Assembly (NCBI GenBank): GCA_014155875.1
Contig: JACEFZ010011113.1
Span: 124,001-188,000 of the forward strand
Source of the DNA: Cepaea nemoralis
Lineage: Eukaryota > Mollusca > Gastropoda > Stylommatophora > Helicidae
Length of the DNA stretch: 64,000 bases
Direction of reading: 5' to 3'
A program made the translations under genes and the position numbers. The notes beneath the pieces were generated by a model that saw nothing but the letters and a program-made list of their open reading frames with translations, did not search any database and was not told the origin of the DNA. Positions 21,367 through 31,214 of this stretch are shown here, one piece after another (position 1 is the first letter of the stretch; each line of letters starts with the position of its first letter).

Positions 21367-21510
21367 TTCTTCTTCGTTCATCCGGAGTTTTTTTTTTCGG
21401 ACGTGATTGCGTTGTGCCTGTTTACAGCAGAGCTGCGTTCTTGCGCCGTTAGGCCGACACATCCGACTTCTGCGGGCATTTGTTGACCGGGTTAACCTTC
21501 CCGGGGGTTT
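21367..21510 (-). mobile_element. Terminal 3' module of the I-LINE shared with SINE A
   Basis: Read on the minus strand, CCCGGGAAGGTTAACCCGG starts a 140-bp module ending CCGGATGAACGAAGAAGAAG. Eight or more short elements in the window correspond to exactly this module. It contains a hairpin, with CATCCGGA-type and TCCGGATG-type strands around an A-run. Confidence 0.85.
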
Positions 21511-21827
21511 CTTAGGACGTTAGACTCTCACTGTTGTGGTGTTATCTCCCATCCCAGCTGGCCCATATAGAACAGCCAAAGGCATCCTGGTCGGCCCTCA
21601 AGGGAAGGCAGGGGCAGACCATGGGCATTCCCCGCCATCCAAGGAGGCTTCCATAATTGCAGAGCCAACACACAGCGCTCTGGTACTGGGCTCACCCAAG
21701 GAATCGTCACGTCCTGCACATGGCTGCTTAGCCTCACTTCCGTATATTGGGCCTTCCGTTCACCATAGGCTGTTCTTCCGGAAACCAGAAGAATGCAGTG
21801 TGCAGATGACATCCACACAGTGAGCTT

Positions 21828-22095
21828 TCGACTCAGACTTTCCGAGCAATGGATTTGCTATCCGAGCAATATTCCATTTCGTGCCACTAGGACACTTTTT
21901 CCACCTTATTTGAAGCCCACACAGTGAGCTTTTGATTCGGACTTTCCACGTAATGGATTTACTATCCAAGCAATATTCCATTTCGTGCCACTAGGACACT
22001 TTTTCCACCTTTTTATGAAGCTCACACAGTGAGCTTCTGATTCGGACTTTCCACGTAATGGATTTGCTATCCGAGCAATATTCCATTTCATGCCT
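21828..22095. repeat. 103-104-bp tandem repeats in the I-LINE 3' UTR
   Basis: About two and a half units with AATATTCCATTTCGTGCCAC lie between the stop codon and the terminal module. The copy number differs from the derivative at 14931 (about four). Confidence 0.85.
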
Positions 22096-22165
22096 CTGGG
22101 AGGCTTTTGTAACCGACATACCTGTGGTATGAAGTGTGGCAGTCTGAATACTGCTTCATACACCT

Positions 22166-25100
22166 TTAAATGTCAACCTGTATGTAGTTAAAGTAAGCTG
22201 CGGTCAACTTGAGCTTGTTGATATCTCCATAGAGCTTGTCCTCAAATGAAGCAGGTGTGGGCCAAAATATCTTTCTCTGTTCTGCATATATTGGGCAATC
22301 CTGCAGCAAATGTTTTGCTGTCATTTTTCCAGTTCGACAATTACATTCATCGGTATCTCCTATTTTTAGTTTATTGAACAAGTGGTATTTCAGCCTGTTA
22401 TGTCCTGTGCGGAGTCTGAAGATTGCTACTTGTTCTCTTCGGTCGAGTTTGTAATATGCATCATCCTTCTGGTGGCCTGGATGCTCTGATTCCCATTTGG
22501 TTCTATAAGTGCTTTTAATCAACCTCTTTGCCTCATTATAGGTTATGTCTATGTCAGGCTGTGGTAGTCGTCCGCCCTCTTTTGCCAGTCTGTCAGCCTC
22601 TTCATTTCCAGGTATACTGCAATGTGATGGGATCCACTGTATTACAACTTTTTGTGATTTCTGGCATAGACCATGGAGTGCTGCTCTTAGGTCAGCTATT
22701 TCTGTGCTGTTATTGCTCTTCAGTATTGAGACAGCTGACTTTGCATCTGTAAAGATAGCTATTTGCGTCTCTTTATTTTCCTCCATCAAGAGCATTTCTG
22801 CTGCAGTTTTCAGAGCCTCTACCTCCGCTTTGAAGTTACTTGAAAACTTTCCAGTTGCCACTGAATGTGTTTTTTTCACTCCATTTTTTAAATTTAGGAG
22901 AATTCCTCCTCCTCCATTCTCTACTGAATTTTTGGCTGATCCATCTGTATATGCATGGGTCCAACTGCTGCTTGGGTAATGTTCTTTTATGTAGTTTAGG
23001 GTTATTTCTCTTCTTTCGGTTTCATGCTGGGTGTTCTTTTTCTCAATACCAGGAATGTTTTCTATCATCTCAGGCAGTTGCTGCTGTCTCCAAGCTGGGA
23101 ACTTGTCTGCATTGTAAATGGGTTTGACTGTTAATATGTTAAGTATGGGATCTGCCCTAATCTTTCGTTTTGCAGTTTCTACAAAGTTGCTACGCTTCAG
23201 TCTTCCCTTTCCAAAACCACTAAACCTTTTATACATAGGGTGGTCTGTCAATCTTCTAAATTTTTCAGCTTGTTGCTGGGCTCTGCTATCTCTTCTATCC
23301 TGCATTGGTTGTAAACAAGTGATCTTTTCTAGTTCATTAATAGGCGTTGTCTTCAGGCTTCCAGTTATGATTCGCATTCCTTGGTTTTGGACTCTACTTA
23401 TTTTGTTAAAGTTTGACTTAGCTGCTGTTGCCCAAGCTGCAATGCCATATTCCAGTACTGGCCTCACCCGTCCAGTATATAACTTCTTGAGAACTTTCTC
23501 ATCTGCTCCCCACGTTGTACCAGCAAGCTTTTTCATGATTGCCATTCTCTGCCTTGCTCTTGTTCGATTTTTCTCAACCTGTGTCTTCCATGTCAGGCGA
23601 CGATCAAAGGTGACTCCTAGATAGTTTGGATTTTCTTCATGGCGCAACATTTTTCCATTCAATACCAGCTTAGGTTGCTGAGTTTTAGTTGAGAGGGAGA
23701 ACACTGTGCATGTTGTTTTCTCCTCACTTATCTTCACTAGCCATGATTTTGACCAGTCCTCTAGCGCTAATAGGGCTTGCTGTATTCTGCTGTTAGCTGT
23801 ACTAATATATTCTTCAGATGTCCATATGGCTAGGTCATCTGCAAAGGATGATGTGTGTACTCTGGCTGGAAAATTTTCCGTGATGTCGTTTATATATGCT
23901 AGGAATAATGTTGGTGAAAGAACTCCTCCTTGGGGGACACCTTGCTCCAACAGCATCATTTTGCTGGTTTGTCCTTGTACTTTTGTCCTGGCAGTTCTGT
24001 TCTCAAGGTAGTGGCTGATCCATTTGTACATTTTCCCACAAACATGCATTTTTTGCAGTTTTACTTTCAGTCCTTCCTTCCATACTTTATCAAATGCTTT
24101 TTCTAAATCTATCCAGACCGCTAGTGTGTGCTTTTTCTCTTGGAAGGCATCCTCTATTTCCTGAGCTATATAGGTTATTTGATCTTCAGTGGATCTGTAC
24201 TTTCTGAATCCTGCTTGGTGAGGTGTTAAGAGTTGGTTTTCTTCCAGATGCCATGTTAGCCTGCCATTGATAATGCGTTCCATTAATTTTCCTACACAGC
24301 TAAGAAGACTGATAGGTCGATAGCCATTTGGTTCTTCCAGGTCTTTTCCTTTCTTTGGGACTGGTATTAGTATAGCTTCCTTCCATGCCTGTGGGACTAT
24401 TCCCCTCTTCCAGCTGTAATTTAGGACTGCTAGTAGTTTCTTTTTTGCCTTAGTGCCTAGTCTTATTAGCATTTCATTTGTGATTCCATCCTTTCCTGGT
24501 GATGTCTTCTTTTTTAGGGTATTCATTGCCTGTTCCATTTCTTCCATTGTTAGATTTGCCATCATATATTCTGCTGCTGTCTCTGTATATCTATGATGTA
24601 TCTGTTTATCTTTGATTGCTTTCTTCTGTTCGGCTGTAATATCAATGTGGTTTGCACTGGCATAGTGTTCCATTAGTGCATTTGCAGCCTTTTTTCCTGT
24701 AAGCAAGGCATTTCCTTGTTTAATTGTTATTTGTTTGTTTCTAGGTCCTTCATTGTTCATGGCTTTCACTAGTTTCCATAGTTTGTTTCCATCCCTGTCA
24801 AAATTCAGGTTTTCTGTTTTTTTTCTCCAACAATCTCTTGTTGTTTGATTTACTGTTCTTTTATATTTTGCTGAGATGGCTTTGAGAGAGATGTTCGCTT
24901 CAGTTGTTTGTTCTCTCTCTGCGGTCTTCCTAGCATCTTCAACTTTGTCCTCCAAAATTTGTAGTTCCTCAGTCCAGTATGGTTTGTAATTTTTTCTCGC
25001 TCCTCTTGGAATAGACTCAGTGGCCGCCTGTATTATTGCTCTGTTTAGACTTTCCACCATTTGCTTCATGTTGCCATATCGTGTATTTATGTTTTCACAA

Positions 25101-26017
25101 TATTTGTCTGTTAGTATGGCAAATCTGTCCCAATCTGCTCGTTTGTAATTCCAGCGGGGCAAAGGCTTTTGCTCCTGTGGAACATACTCCATATTTATTA
25201 CAAGCTTGATTGGTCTGTGGTCACTACCTGCTAATTGGTCAAGCACATGGCGATCGATTTTGTGGAGCATGTCTCCTGTGCAGAAAGCTAAGTCTGGAGT
25301 AGAAGTGGTAATCCATCTTCTGGAGTAGAAGCTCGGTGTGTCATCCGCTTTGTTAAGTAGATGGAGATTTGAGTCTATTTCCCAGTCCTCCACTTCATCT
25401 CCTCTTTTGTCAGTATCTGGGTATCCCCATCTTTCTGAACGGCTATTAAAGTCTCCGACAACAATGCAATTTGTGTCAGTTATTTCCATGTTTGTGAGTG
25501 TAAGATCCTTATCTGCCGGGCTATACAGATTGTAAATTCTTATTTTCACGTCCTTTATCATTATATCAACGCCTATAATTTCCGTTTGGTTGTCAGAGAT
25601 CACAGATACTTCGCTGCAAGGTATTGTATTTCGTGTAAGTATTAGAACTCCTCCTTTGTGTCCTTCGCGGTCGAAACGTGTGGCCTGATATCCCTTGACT
25701 GAAAATGTGCGATTGGCGTTGAGGTGTGTCTCTTGAATGCATGCCACATCTATTCCATCTTTATGAAGACGCTGTGTTAGGGAGGCTTTCTTGTTATAAA
25801 CTCCTTCTGCATTCCATTGTAGTATGTTGAGTGTCCGGGGTGTTTGGTCAATAGCTCTTAACCTACTCCTCTGTGCCTTGACTCCACAGCACAGGGGAAG
25901 GTGACCACCAGTAGTCATGGGTGGACCCCCTCGAGGCAGGGGGCCCGGCACTATCACCGCCTGATGGGACTTCACGGGATTAGCACCATAACGATTAATT
26001 TTCATCTGTGGCATCAT
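22166..26017 (-). CDS. I-group LINE polyprotein: endonuclease, reverse transcriptase, RNase H
   Basis: The protein nicks genomic DNA, primes reverse transcription on it and removes template RNA. Residues are approximate. APE endonuclease: LQWNAEGV (67), IQETHLN (95), GDFNSRSERWG (187), SDHRPI (263). RT: GYRPISLLSCVGKL (570), WIDLEKAFDKVW (633), GVPQGGVLSPTLF (697), catalytic SFADDLAIW (722). RNase H: YTDGSA (1020), FTDAKSAV (1080), IPSHCSIPGNEEADRLA (1126). A Cys/His-type tail follows (CNCRTGKMTAKHLLQDCP). The 1283-codon frame has no stop or frameshift. Domain order with RNase H last places it in the I/ingi assemblage. The first Met is a reasonable start, but the N-terminal 45 residues match no known domain. 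Confidence 0.93.
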   Translation of the reverse strand: MMPQMKINRYGANPVKSHQAVIVPGPLPRGGPPMTTGGHLPLCCGVKAQRSRLRAIDQTPRTLNILQWNAEGVYNKKASLTQRLHKDGIDVACIQETHLNANRTFSVKGYQATRFDREGHKGGVLILTRNTIPCSEVSVISDNQTEIIGVDIMIKDVKIRIYNLYSPADKDLTLTNMEITDTNCIVVGDFNSRSERWGYPDTDKRGDEVEDWEIDSNLHLLNKADDTPSFYSRRWITTSTPDLAFCTGDMLHKIDRHVLDQLAGSDHRPIKLVINMEYVPQEQKPLPRWNYKRADWDRFAILTDKYCENINTRYGNMKQMVESLNRAIIQAATESIPRGARKNYKPYWTEELQILEDKVEDARKTAEREQTTEANISLKAISAKYKRTVNQTTRDCWRKKTENLNFDRDGNKLWKLVKAMNNEGPRNKQITIKQGNALLTGKKAANALMEHYASANHIDITAEQKKAIKDKQIHHRYTETAAEYMMANLTMEEMEQAMNTLKKKTSPGKDGITNEMLIRLGTKAKKKLLAVLNYSWKRGIVPQAWKEAILIPVPKKGKDLEEPNGYRPISLLSCVGKLMERIINGRLTWHLEENQLLTPHQAGFRKYRSTEDQITYIAQEIEDAFQEKKHTLAVWIDLEKAFDKVWKEGLKVKLQKMHVCGKMYKWISHYLENRTARTKVQGQTSKMMLLEQGVPQGGVLSPTLFLAYINDITENFPARVHTSSFADDLAIWTSEEYISTANSRIQQALLALEDWSKSWLVKISEEKTTCTVFSLSTKTQQPKLVLNGKMLRHEENPNYLGVTFDRRLTWKTQVEKNRTRARQRMAIMKKLAGTTWGADEKVLKKLYTGRVRPVLEYGIAAWATAAKSNFNKISRVQNQGMRIITGSLKTTPINELEKITCLQPMQDRRDSRAQQQAEKFRRLTDHPMYKRFSGFGKGRLKRSNFVETAKRKIRADPILNILTVKPIYNADKFPAWRQQQLPEMIENIPGIEKKNTQHETERREITLNYIKEHYPSSSWTHAYTDGSAKNSVENGGGGILLNLKNGVKKTHSVATGKFSSNFKAEVEALKTAAEMLLMEENKETQIAIFTDAKSAVSILKSNNSTEIADLRAALHGLCQKSQKVVIQWIPSHCSIPGNEEADRLAKEGGRLPQPDIDITYNEAKRLIKSTYRTKWESEHPGHQKDDAYYKLDRREQVAIFRLRTGHNRLKYHLFNKLKIGDTDECNCRTGKMTAKHLLQDCPIYAEQRKIFWPTPASFEDKLYGDINKLKLTAAYFNYIQVDI

Positions 26018-26219
26018 GAAATGATAAAGTTACGTTGCACTTCTTTGTCAAGCCTATGGCTCAGTACATCCGATTTCGACAAGCATTTGTTCGGGATGCT
26101 TTCCCTAGCCTTTGACTGTCCCCAGTCTACCTACAAGGCAGCAGGTTTGTGCGTCACTTTGTCTGGTCCCTCTCCCTTGACCTGTCCGACATGGGTGACC
26201 CTACCAGTAGCTGTGCTAC

Positions 26220-26294
26220 CGTCGGCATAGCTCTTGGGGTCATTGGAACGCACAAGCCCCTCTACCTCGTCAAGGTGGACGCACGGCAGAGGGG
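26220..26294 (-). ncRNA. Candidate HDV-like ribozyme at the LINE 5' end
   Basis: The first seven transcribed bases (CCCCUCU, 26294-26288) are complementary to AGAGGGG (26263-26257). Between them lies CCACCUUGACGAGGU, a short hairpin. A GCCGU/ACGGU pairing downstream could form the crossing helix P2. The order helix-hairpin-helix strand starting at base 1 is how HDV-like ribozymes sit on other LINE RNAs. The 5'-complete derivative at 41683-43327 has the same layout with a changed but still complementary outer helix. The catalytic C and P4 are not assigned. Confidence 0.45.
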
Positions 26295-26303
26295 AGTCTT
26301 ATC

Positions 26304-26677
26304 CTAATGGAAGGAAAAGCATTCTAAAGACAAAATGCCATGGCAGGGCAGACCAGACCCTAAGCCTTGGTCAGCAACTTGTCTAGGAATGAAGCTCCAA
26401 CAGGCGGACAGTATGAGCATGCTGCCCTGCACCTTCTACAGTTTGTCATGTTCCAAATATATTGGTGTTGCCTTTCCTCTGGAGTAAATTAGGCAGGCCG
26501 AGAGAGGGGTCATGCTGCATGGGCAACATATGGTCTCTACACTTCAGCCCAGGATTCTTTGTCCTATGGAGAGGTACAACTCCATCCCTGGTTCCTGCTC
26601 TGGGTTGCAGTTATTATGCCTTTATTTTCAAGCACAATGTAACAATCTATAATCTGTTAAGATGGTATGGTGCCAGT
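26304..26677. other. Intronic, no feature seen
   Basis: No coding or repeat signal was recognised. Confidence 0.4.
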
Positions 26678-26698
26678 TTTTTTTTTTTTTTTTTTTGT

Positions 26699-26731
<33 letters not shown>

Positions 26732-27009
26732 TGCGCTTGAACTCAAAGCGTAGTCCATCCACACTACTTCTAGTAGCAATGGACTGAATTTTGTGTGTGG
26801 ATTAGCTTTCCCTATTATTATTGTCGCTCGCCATCAGGCAACCCACTCCGGCTTCAGAGGTACTTATAATTTACGTTCCCAGGTCAAGGACGAGTAGTCA
26901 ACATTTTATTACAACTGTCGGGTGTAGGGTTTGAACTCTTTTATCTCGGCATCAGCACACTGGATGTTTAAGAACGCTCATTCTTATCCATTTGGCCATG
27001 CTAGTCTCC
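26678..27009 (-). mobile_element. SINE B with expanded poly-G/poly-T tail
   Basis: GGTGCCAGT flanks it (26669-26677, 27010-27018). The head is at the right on the minus strand; the 3' end at the left carries about 20 T and then 31 uninterrupted G (26699-26729). In the SINE's own orientation this is a C31 tract followed by an A-rich tail. Confidence 0.85.
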
Positions 27010-27018
27010 GGTGCCAGT

Positions 27019-27260
27019 GACAGAAGACAAAGAAAAGAGCCAGCAGAAAAATTGAAAACTAAGCAGATCCCATGCTTTAGATGTCACCTTTAAATGATAA
27101 CAGAGTCTTGCTGAAGCAGAACTGTTCATCTAAGCATCATCAACCTGTTTACAATATCGGATGATACAAAGGGAAAATTTAGATCACCATTCTCTGCTTC
27201 AGACGAGGGATCTGAAGAAGAAGAAGATAAATAAATGGGTTCAAAACAATGCATTCATCC
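27019..27260. other. Intronic, no feature seen
   Basis: No feature recognised. Confidence 0.4.
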
Positions 27261-27261
27261 A

Positions 27262-27475
27262 GTGAATTCAAACACAGAAGACACAAACAAAATGTTGCAC
27301 GATTTATTGTCTGGCATATTTCGCTGTATCTAGTGCACTGTATGTTTTAAGTGTTTCAGCTGAAGTATTATTCATTTATTCACTTCATTTGCCTTCTGCA
27401 GTATGCACCTGATGAGATGCAGCGAAATATACCAGGCAATAAATCTTGCAATATAATGTTTGTGGTCTCTGTGTG
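27262..27475. mobile_element. Foldback MITE M1
   Basis: The left arm (ACAAAATGTTGCACGATTTA then TTGTCTGGCATATTTCGCTG) is an imperfect reverse complement of the right arm (GATGAGATGCAGCGAAATAT then ACCAGGCAATAAATC). Arms match those at 1431-1965 and 45860-46160. No ORF. Confidence 0.75.
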
Positions 27476-27760
27476 TAAATAAATGAGCATTTTAAATGTG
27501 TAGATCTCTTATACAACAATTATTAAAACCTTATTTCACAGGACTCCTATAAAATAACTGAATGAATGTATATATTTAATATTTAGTTCTCTTGTAAGCC
27601 AACAGATTCAACCCAGTCTTTCACAGGGAGCACAAAGAATCATGTATGCTGTTAATTTGTCTGCCCGTTTGTATATGTTTACTGACTTTATTTTCTTCAT
27701 CCAGGCATTATTATGATTTCGTTGGAAATGTTATGCTCTAACAATACATCATCTTTACAG

Positions 27761-27829
27761 GTGATGATGGGGCAAGGCATGATGGGACAGCCTCAAGGAA
27801 TGATGGGAAATCCCGCAATGAATCCACAA
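27761..27829 (+). CDS. SMAP: SMAP-family ArfGAP, coding exon 3
   Basis: A 69-bp, phase-0 exon between CATCTTTACAG and GTAAGT encodes VMMGQGMMGQPQGMMGNPAM then NPQ. The repeated MMGQ/GMMG pattern continues the Met/Gly/Gln-rich tail of exon 2. The donor is a full consensus. A SINE B copy starts only 22 bases downstream. Confidence 0.75.
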
Positions 27830-27851
27830 GTAAGTGGATTCCTTGTCTTCT

Positions 27852-28129
27852 CTTTTACTTTTTCTCTTGCTTTGAACTCAGTAGTTCGTACACATGCTAC
27901 AACTGCTTGTTCTCTGGCCTGATTTTTGCTTTCCCTATTAGTAGTGTCCCTCGCCATCAGGCAAACCCACTCCAACTTCTGAGGTACTTGTAGTTCACAT
28001 CCTTAAGTCAAGGATGAGAAGTCAACATTTTAGTCCAACTGACCCATGCAGGGGTTGACCCTACTACCTCGGCATAAGCACACTGGAAGTTTAAAATGAG
28101 CGCCATTATCATTCAGCAGTGCTGACCTC
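27852..28129 (-). mobile_element. SINE B, full-length 278 bp
   Basis: An exact 12-bp duplication TCCTTGTCTTCT (27840-27851, 28130-28141) defines both ends, so this is the reference copy for family length. The head on the minus strand starts GAGGTCAGCACTGCTGAATG; the B-box-like segment is GGTCAACCCC; the 3' end is A-rich. Confidence 0.88.
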
Positions 28130-28229
28130 TCCTTGTCTTCTGCTGCCTTTCTTCTGCCAGTGGAGCATGGGCCATCAACCAATCCATGCCAAGACCTTTG
28201 TAGACATGTTCGTGGTTAGATTTTGTAAC

Positions 28230-28500
28230 ACCTGGGCGAAGGATTCATCATCATCTGCATGCCGACAAGCATCTTTCGCCATCTCACACGATCACCAGAG
28301 TCGTGGATCAGCTCTGTGTTCTTGTCTCAACCATACCACATGGCCAAGCCATACAGGTATTACTTTTCTGCCTTCCCCTTGTTCTTTGTCTCAATCTTTC
28401 CAGTTGTCACCAAGTTCTCCAGTTTATTTCTTCTCATAACGTGCCCAAAAAATCTTGACTTCCTGAATCTAATTTCTCTATCAGTTTGAGGATTACTTCT
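28230..28500 (-). pseudogene. RTE-like LINE 3' fragment (type 2)
   Basis: Read on the minus strand, it carries the same decayed 3' region as 51595-52065 and 59750-60130: a FFGHVMRR-type stretch, NLVTTGK-like residues, an EHS(T)DPRLW-like stretch and the non-coding end. No intact frame. Confidence 0.55.
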
Positions 28501-28624
28501 TACTATTTCATCATTGGACAGGACATCGGCTGGGTCATGTTACAGTGAAGCTGCGACATTCCTACTTTTCATCCAGCATATTCAGCATGAGCGCCCTATT
28601 TTTTCTAGGCAGGTCATGTCTTCA

Positions 28625-28940
28625 TCCTTCTTGTTCTGCCTTTCATCACCCAATGTAACATAAGTCGGTCCTCAACCAACTCAAAGCCAAACCCTTTGTA
28701 TCTTTGTTCATCCTTCTTCTGCTGCCTATCATCTCCCATTGTAATATAGGTCCTCAACAACTCTCAGCCAAACCCTTTGTAGCTTTGTTCATCCTTCATC
28801 CTTCTTCTGCTGCCTATCATCTCCCAATGTAACATAGGTCCTCAACCAACTCTCAGCCAAACCCTTTGTAGCTTTGTTCATGCTTCATCCTTCTTCTGCT
28901 GCCTATCATCTCCCAATGTAACATAGATGCCAAAGCCCTT
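28625..28940. repeat. Tandem repeat, about 80-bp unit
   Basis: About three and a half copies of a unit containing CCTATCATCTCCCAATGTAA and CAGCCAAACCCTTTGTAGC are seen, becoming less regular at both ends. Confidence 0.8.
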
Positions 28941-29810
28941 GTAGATTTGTTCATAATTGGTTGAATTTTACAGCTGAAGTTTTCTATGGGATGTATGAGA
29001 CAGCCAGATTCACGCCAATCCTCCATAGCCGACATTTACACCATGCATGCTGGGCTACAATGTTACTATTCTTTGCTTCCCTTATGCTCCAATAAGAGAT
29101 CAAGGGCCGAAGAAGAAGAATCAACAGACTAGTTAGAATGCAGACCATGTCTTTTCAATACCACACACATTTCTTAGCTATGAAATGAGACAATGATTTC
29201 TCCTGTCTTCTCAATACCACACACATTTCTTAGCTATGAAATGAGACAATGATTTCTCCTGTCTTCTCAATACCACACACATTTCTTAGTTATGAAATGA
29301 GACAATGGTTTCTCCTATCTTTTCGATACCACACACATTTCTTAGCTATGAAATGAGGCAATGATTTCTCCTGTCTTCTCAATACCATACACATTTCTTT
29401 AGCTATGAAATGAGAATTTCTCCTGTCTTCTCAATACCACACACATTTCTTAGTTATGAAATGAGGCAATGATTTCTCCTGTCTTCTCGATACCAAACAC
29501 ATTTCTTAGCTATGAAATTAGACTGATTTCTTCTCTCTTCTCAATACCACACACATTTCTTAGCTATGAAATAAGACAATGATTTCTCTTGTCTTCTCAA
29601 TACCACACACATTTCTTTGCTATGAAATGAGGCAATGATTTCTCTTGTCTTCTCAATACCACACACATTTCTTTGCTATGAAATGAGACAATGATTTCTC
29701 CTGTCTTCTCAATACCACACACATTTCTTAGTTATGAAATGAGGCAATGATTTCTCCTGTCTTCTCAATACCACACACATTTCTTAGCTATGAAATGAGA
29801 CAATGATTTC

Positions 29811-29952
29811 CCCCGGGAAGGTTAAACCGGTCAACAAATGCCCGCAGATGTCTGATGTGTCGGCCTAACGGCGCAAGAACGCAGCTCTGCTGTAAACAGG
29901 CACAACGCAGTCACATCTGGAAAAAAAAAATCCGGATGAACGCAGAAGAAGA
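29811..29952 (+). mobile_element. SINE A in the 56-bp satellite, first copy
   Basis: Flanked by AGACAATGATTTC on both sides (29798-29810, 29953-29965). It starts CCCCGGGAAGGTTAAACCGG and ends in GAAGAAG. Confidence 0.88.
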
Positions 29953-31071
29953 AGACAATGATTTCTCCTGTCTTCTCAATACCACACACATTTCTTAGCT
30001 ATGAAATGAGACAATGATTTCTCCTGTCTTCTCAATACCACACACATTTCTTAGCTATGAAATGAGGCAATGATTTCTCCTGTCTTCTCAATACCACACA
30101 CATTTCTTAGCTATGAAATGAGACAATGATTTCTCCTGTCTTCTCAATACCACACACATTTCTTAGCTATGAAATGAGACAATTTCTCCTGTCTTCTCAA
30201 TACCACACACATTTCTTAGCTATGAAATGAGACAATGATTTCTCCTGTCTTCTGAATACCACACACATTTCTTAGCTATGAAATGAGACAATGATTTCTC
30301 CTGTCTTCTGAATACCACACTTCTTAGCTTGAAATGAGACGATGATTTCTCCTGTCTTCTCAATACCACACACATTTCTTAGCTTGAAATGAGACAATGG
30401 TTTCTCCTGTCTTCTCAATACCACACACATTTCTTAGCTATGAAGTGAGACAATGATTTCTCCTGTCTTCTCAATACCACACACATTTCTTAGCTATGAA
30501 ATGAGACAATGATTTCTCCTGTCTTCTGAATACCACACACATTTCTTAGCTATGAAATGAGACAATGATTTCTCCTGTCTTCTCAATACCACACACATTT
30601 CTTAGTTATGAAATGAGACAATGGTTTCTCCTGTCTTCTCAATACCACACACATTTCTTAGCTATGAAATAAGGCAATGATTTCTCCTGTCTTCTCAATA
30701 CCATACACATTTCTTAGCTATGAAATGAGACAATTTCTCCTGTCTTCTCAATACCACACACATTTCTTAGTTATGAAATGAGGCAATGATTTCTCCTGTC
30801 TTCTCGATACCAAACACATTTCTTAGCTATGAAATTAGACTGATTTCTTCTCTCTTCTCAATACCACACACATTTCTTAGCTATGAAATAAGACAATGAT
30901 TTCTCTTGTCTTCTCAATACCACACACATTTCTTTGCTATGAAATGAGACAATGATTTCTCCTGTCTTCTCAATACCACACACATTTCTTAGTTATGAAA
31001 TGAGGCAATGATTTCTCCTGTCTTCTCAATACCACACACATTTCTTAGCTATGAAATGAGACAATGATTTC

Positions 31072-31214
31072 CCCCGGGAAGGTTAACCCGGTCAACAAAT
31101 GCCCGCAGATGTCTGATGTGTCGGCCTAACGGCGCAAGAACGCAGCTCTGCTGTAAACAGGCACAACGCAGTCACATCTGGAAGAAAAAAAATCCGGATG
31201 AACGCAGAAGAAGA
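31072..31214 (+). mobile_element. SINE A in the 56-bp satellite, duplicated copy
   Basis: It has the same flanks, the same AGATGTCTGATGTG variants and the same insertion point as the copy at 29811. It arose by duplication of the array rather than by a second insertion. Confidence 0.88.

Larger units (their letters stand above)
21367..26294 (-). mobile_element. Intact I-group LINE (EN-RT-RNase H), 4.93 kb
   Basis: An exact 9-bp duplication AGTCTTATC flanks it (21358-21366, 26295-26303). Layout on the minus strand: 277-bp 5' UTR starting CCCCTCTGCC, one 1283-codon ORF, and an 800-bp 3' UTR with about two and a half 103-bp repeats, a 140-bp terminal module and a (GAA)n end. There is no separate ORF1. 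It lies antisense in SMAP intron 2. The undamaged ORF and intact ends suggest a young and possibly active copy. Confidence 0.93.

Noticed and set aside
22236..24011. Several ORFs of 70-168 codons on the + strand opposite the I-LINE
   Set aside because: They are antisense shadows of the RT/RNase H coding frame.
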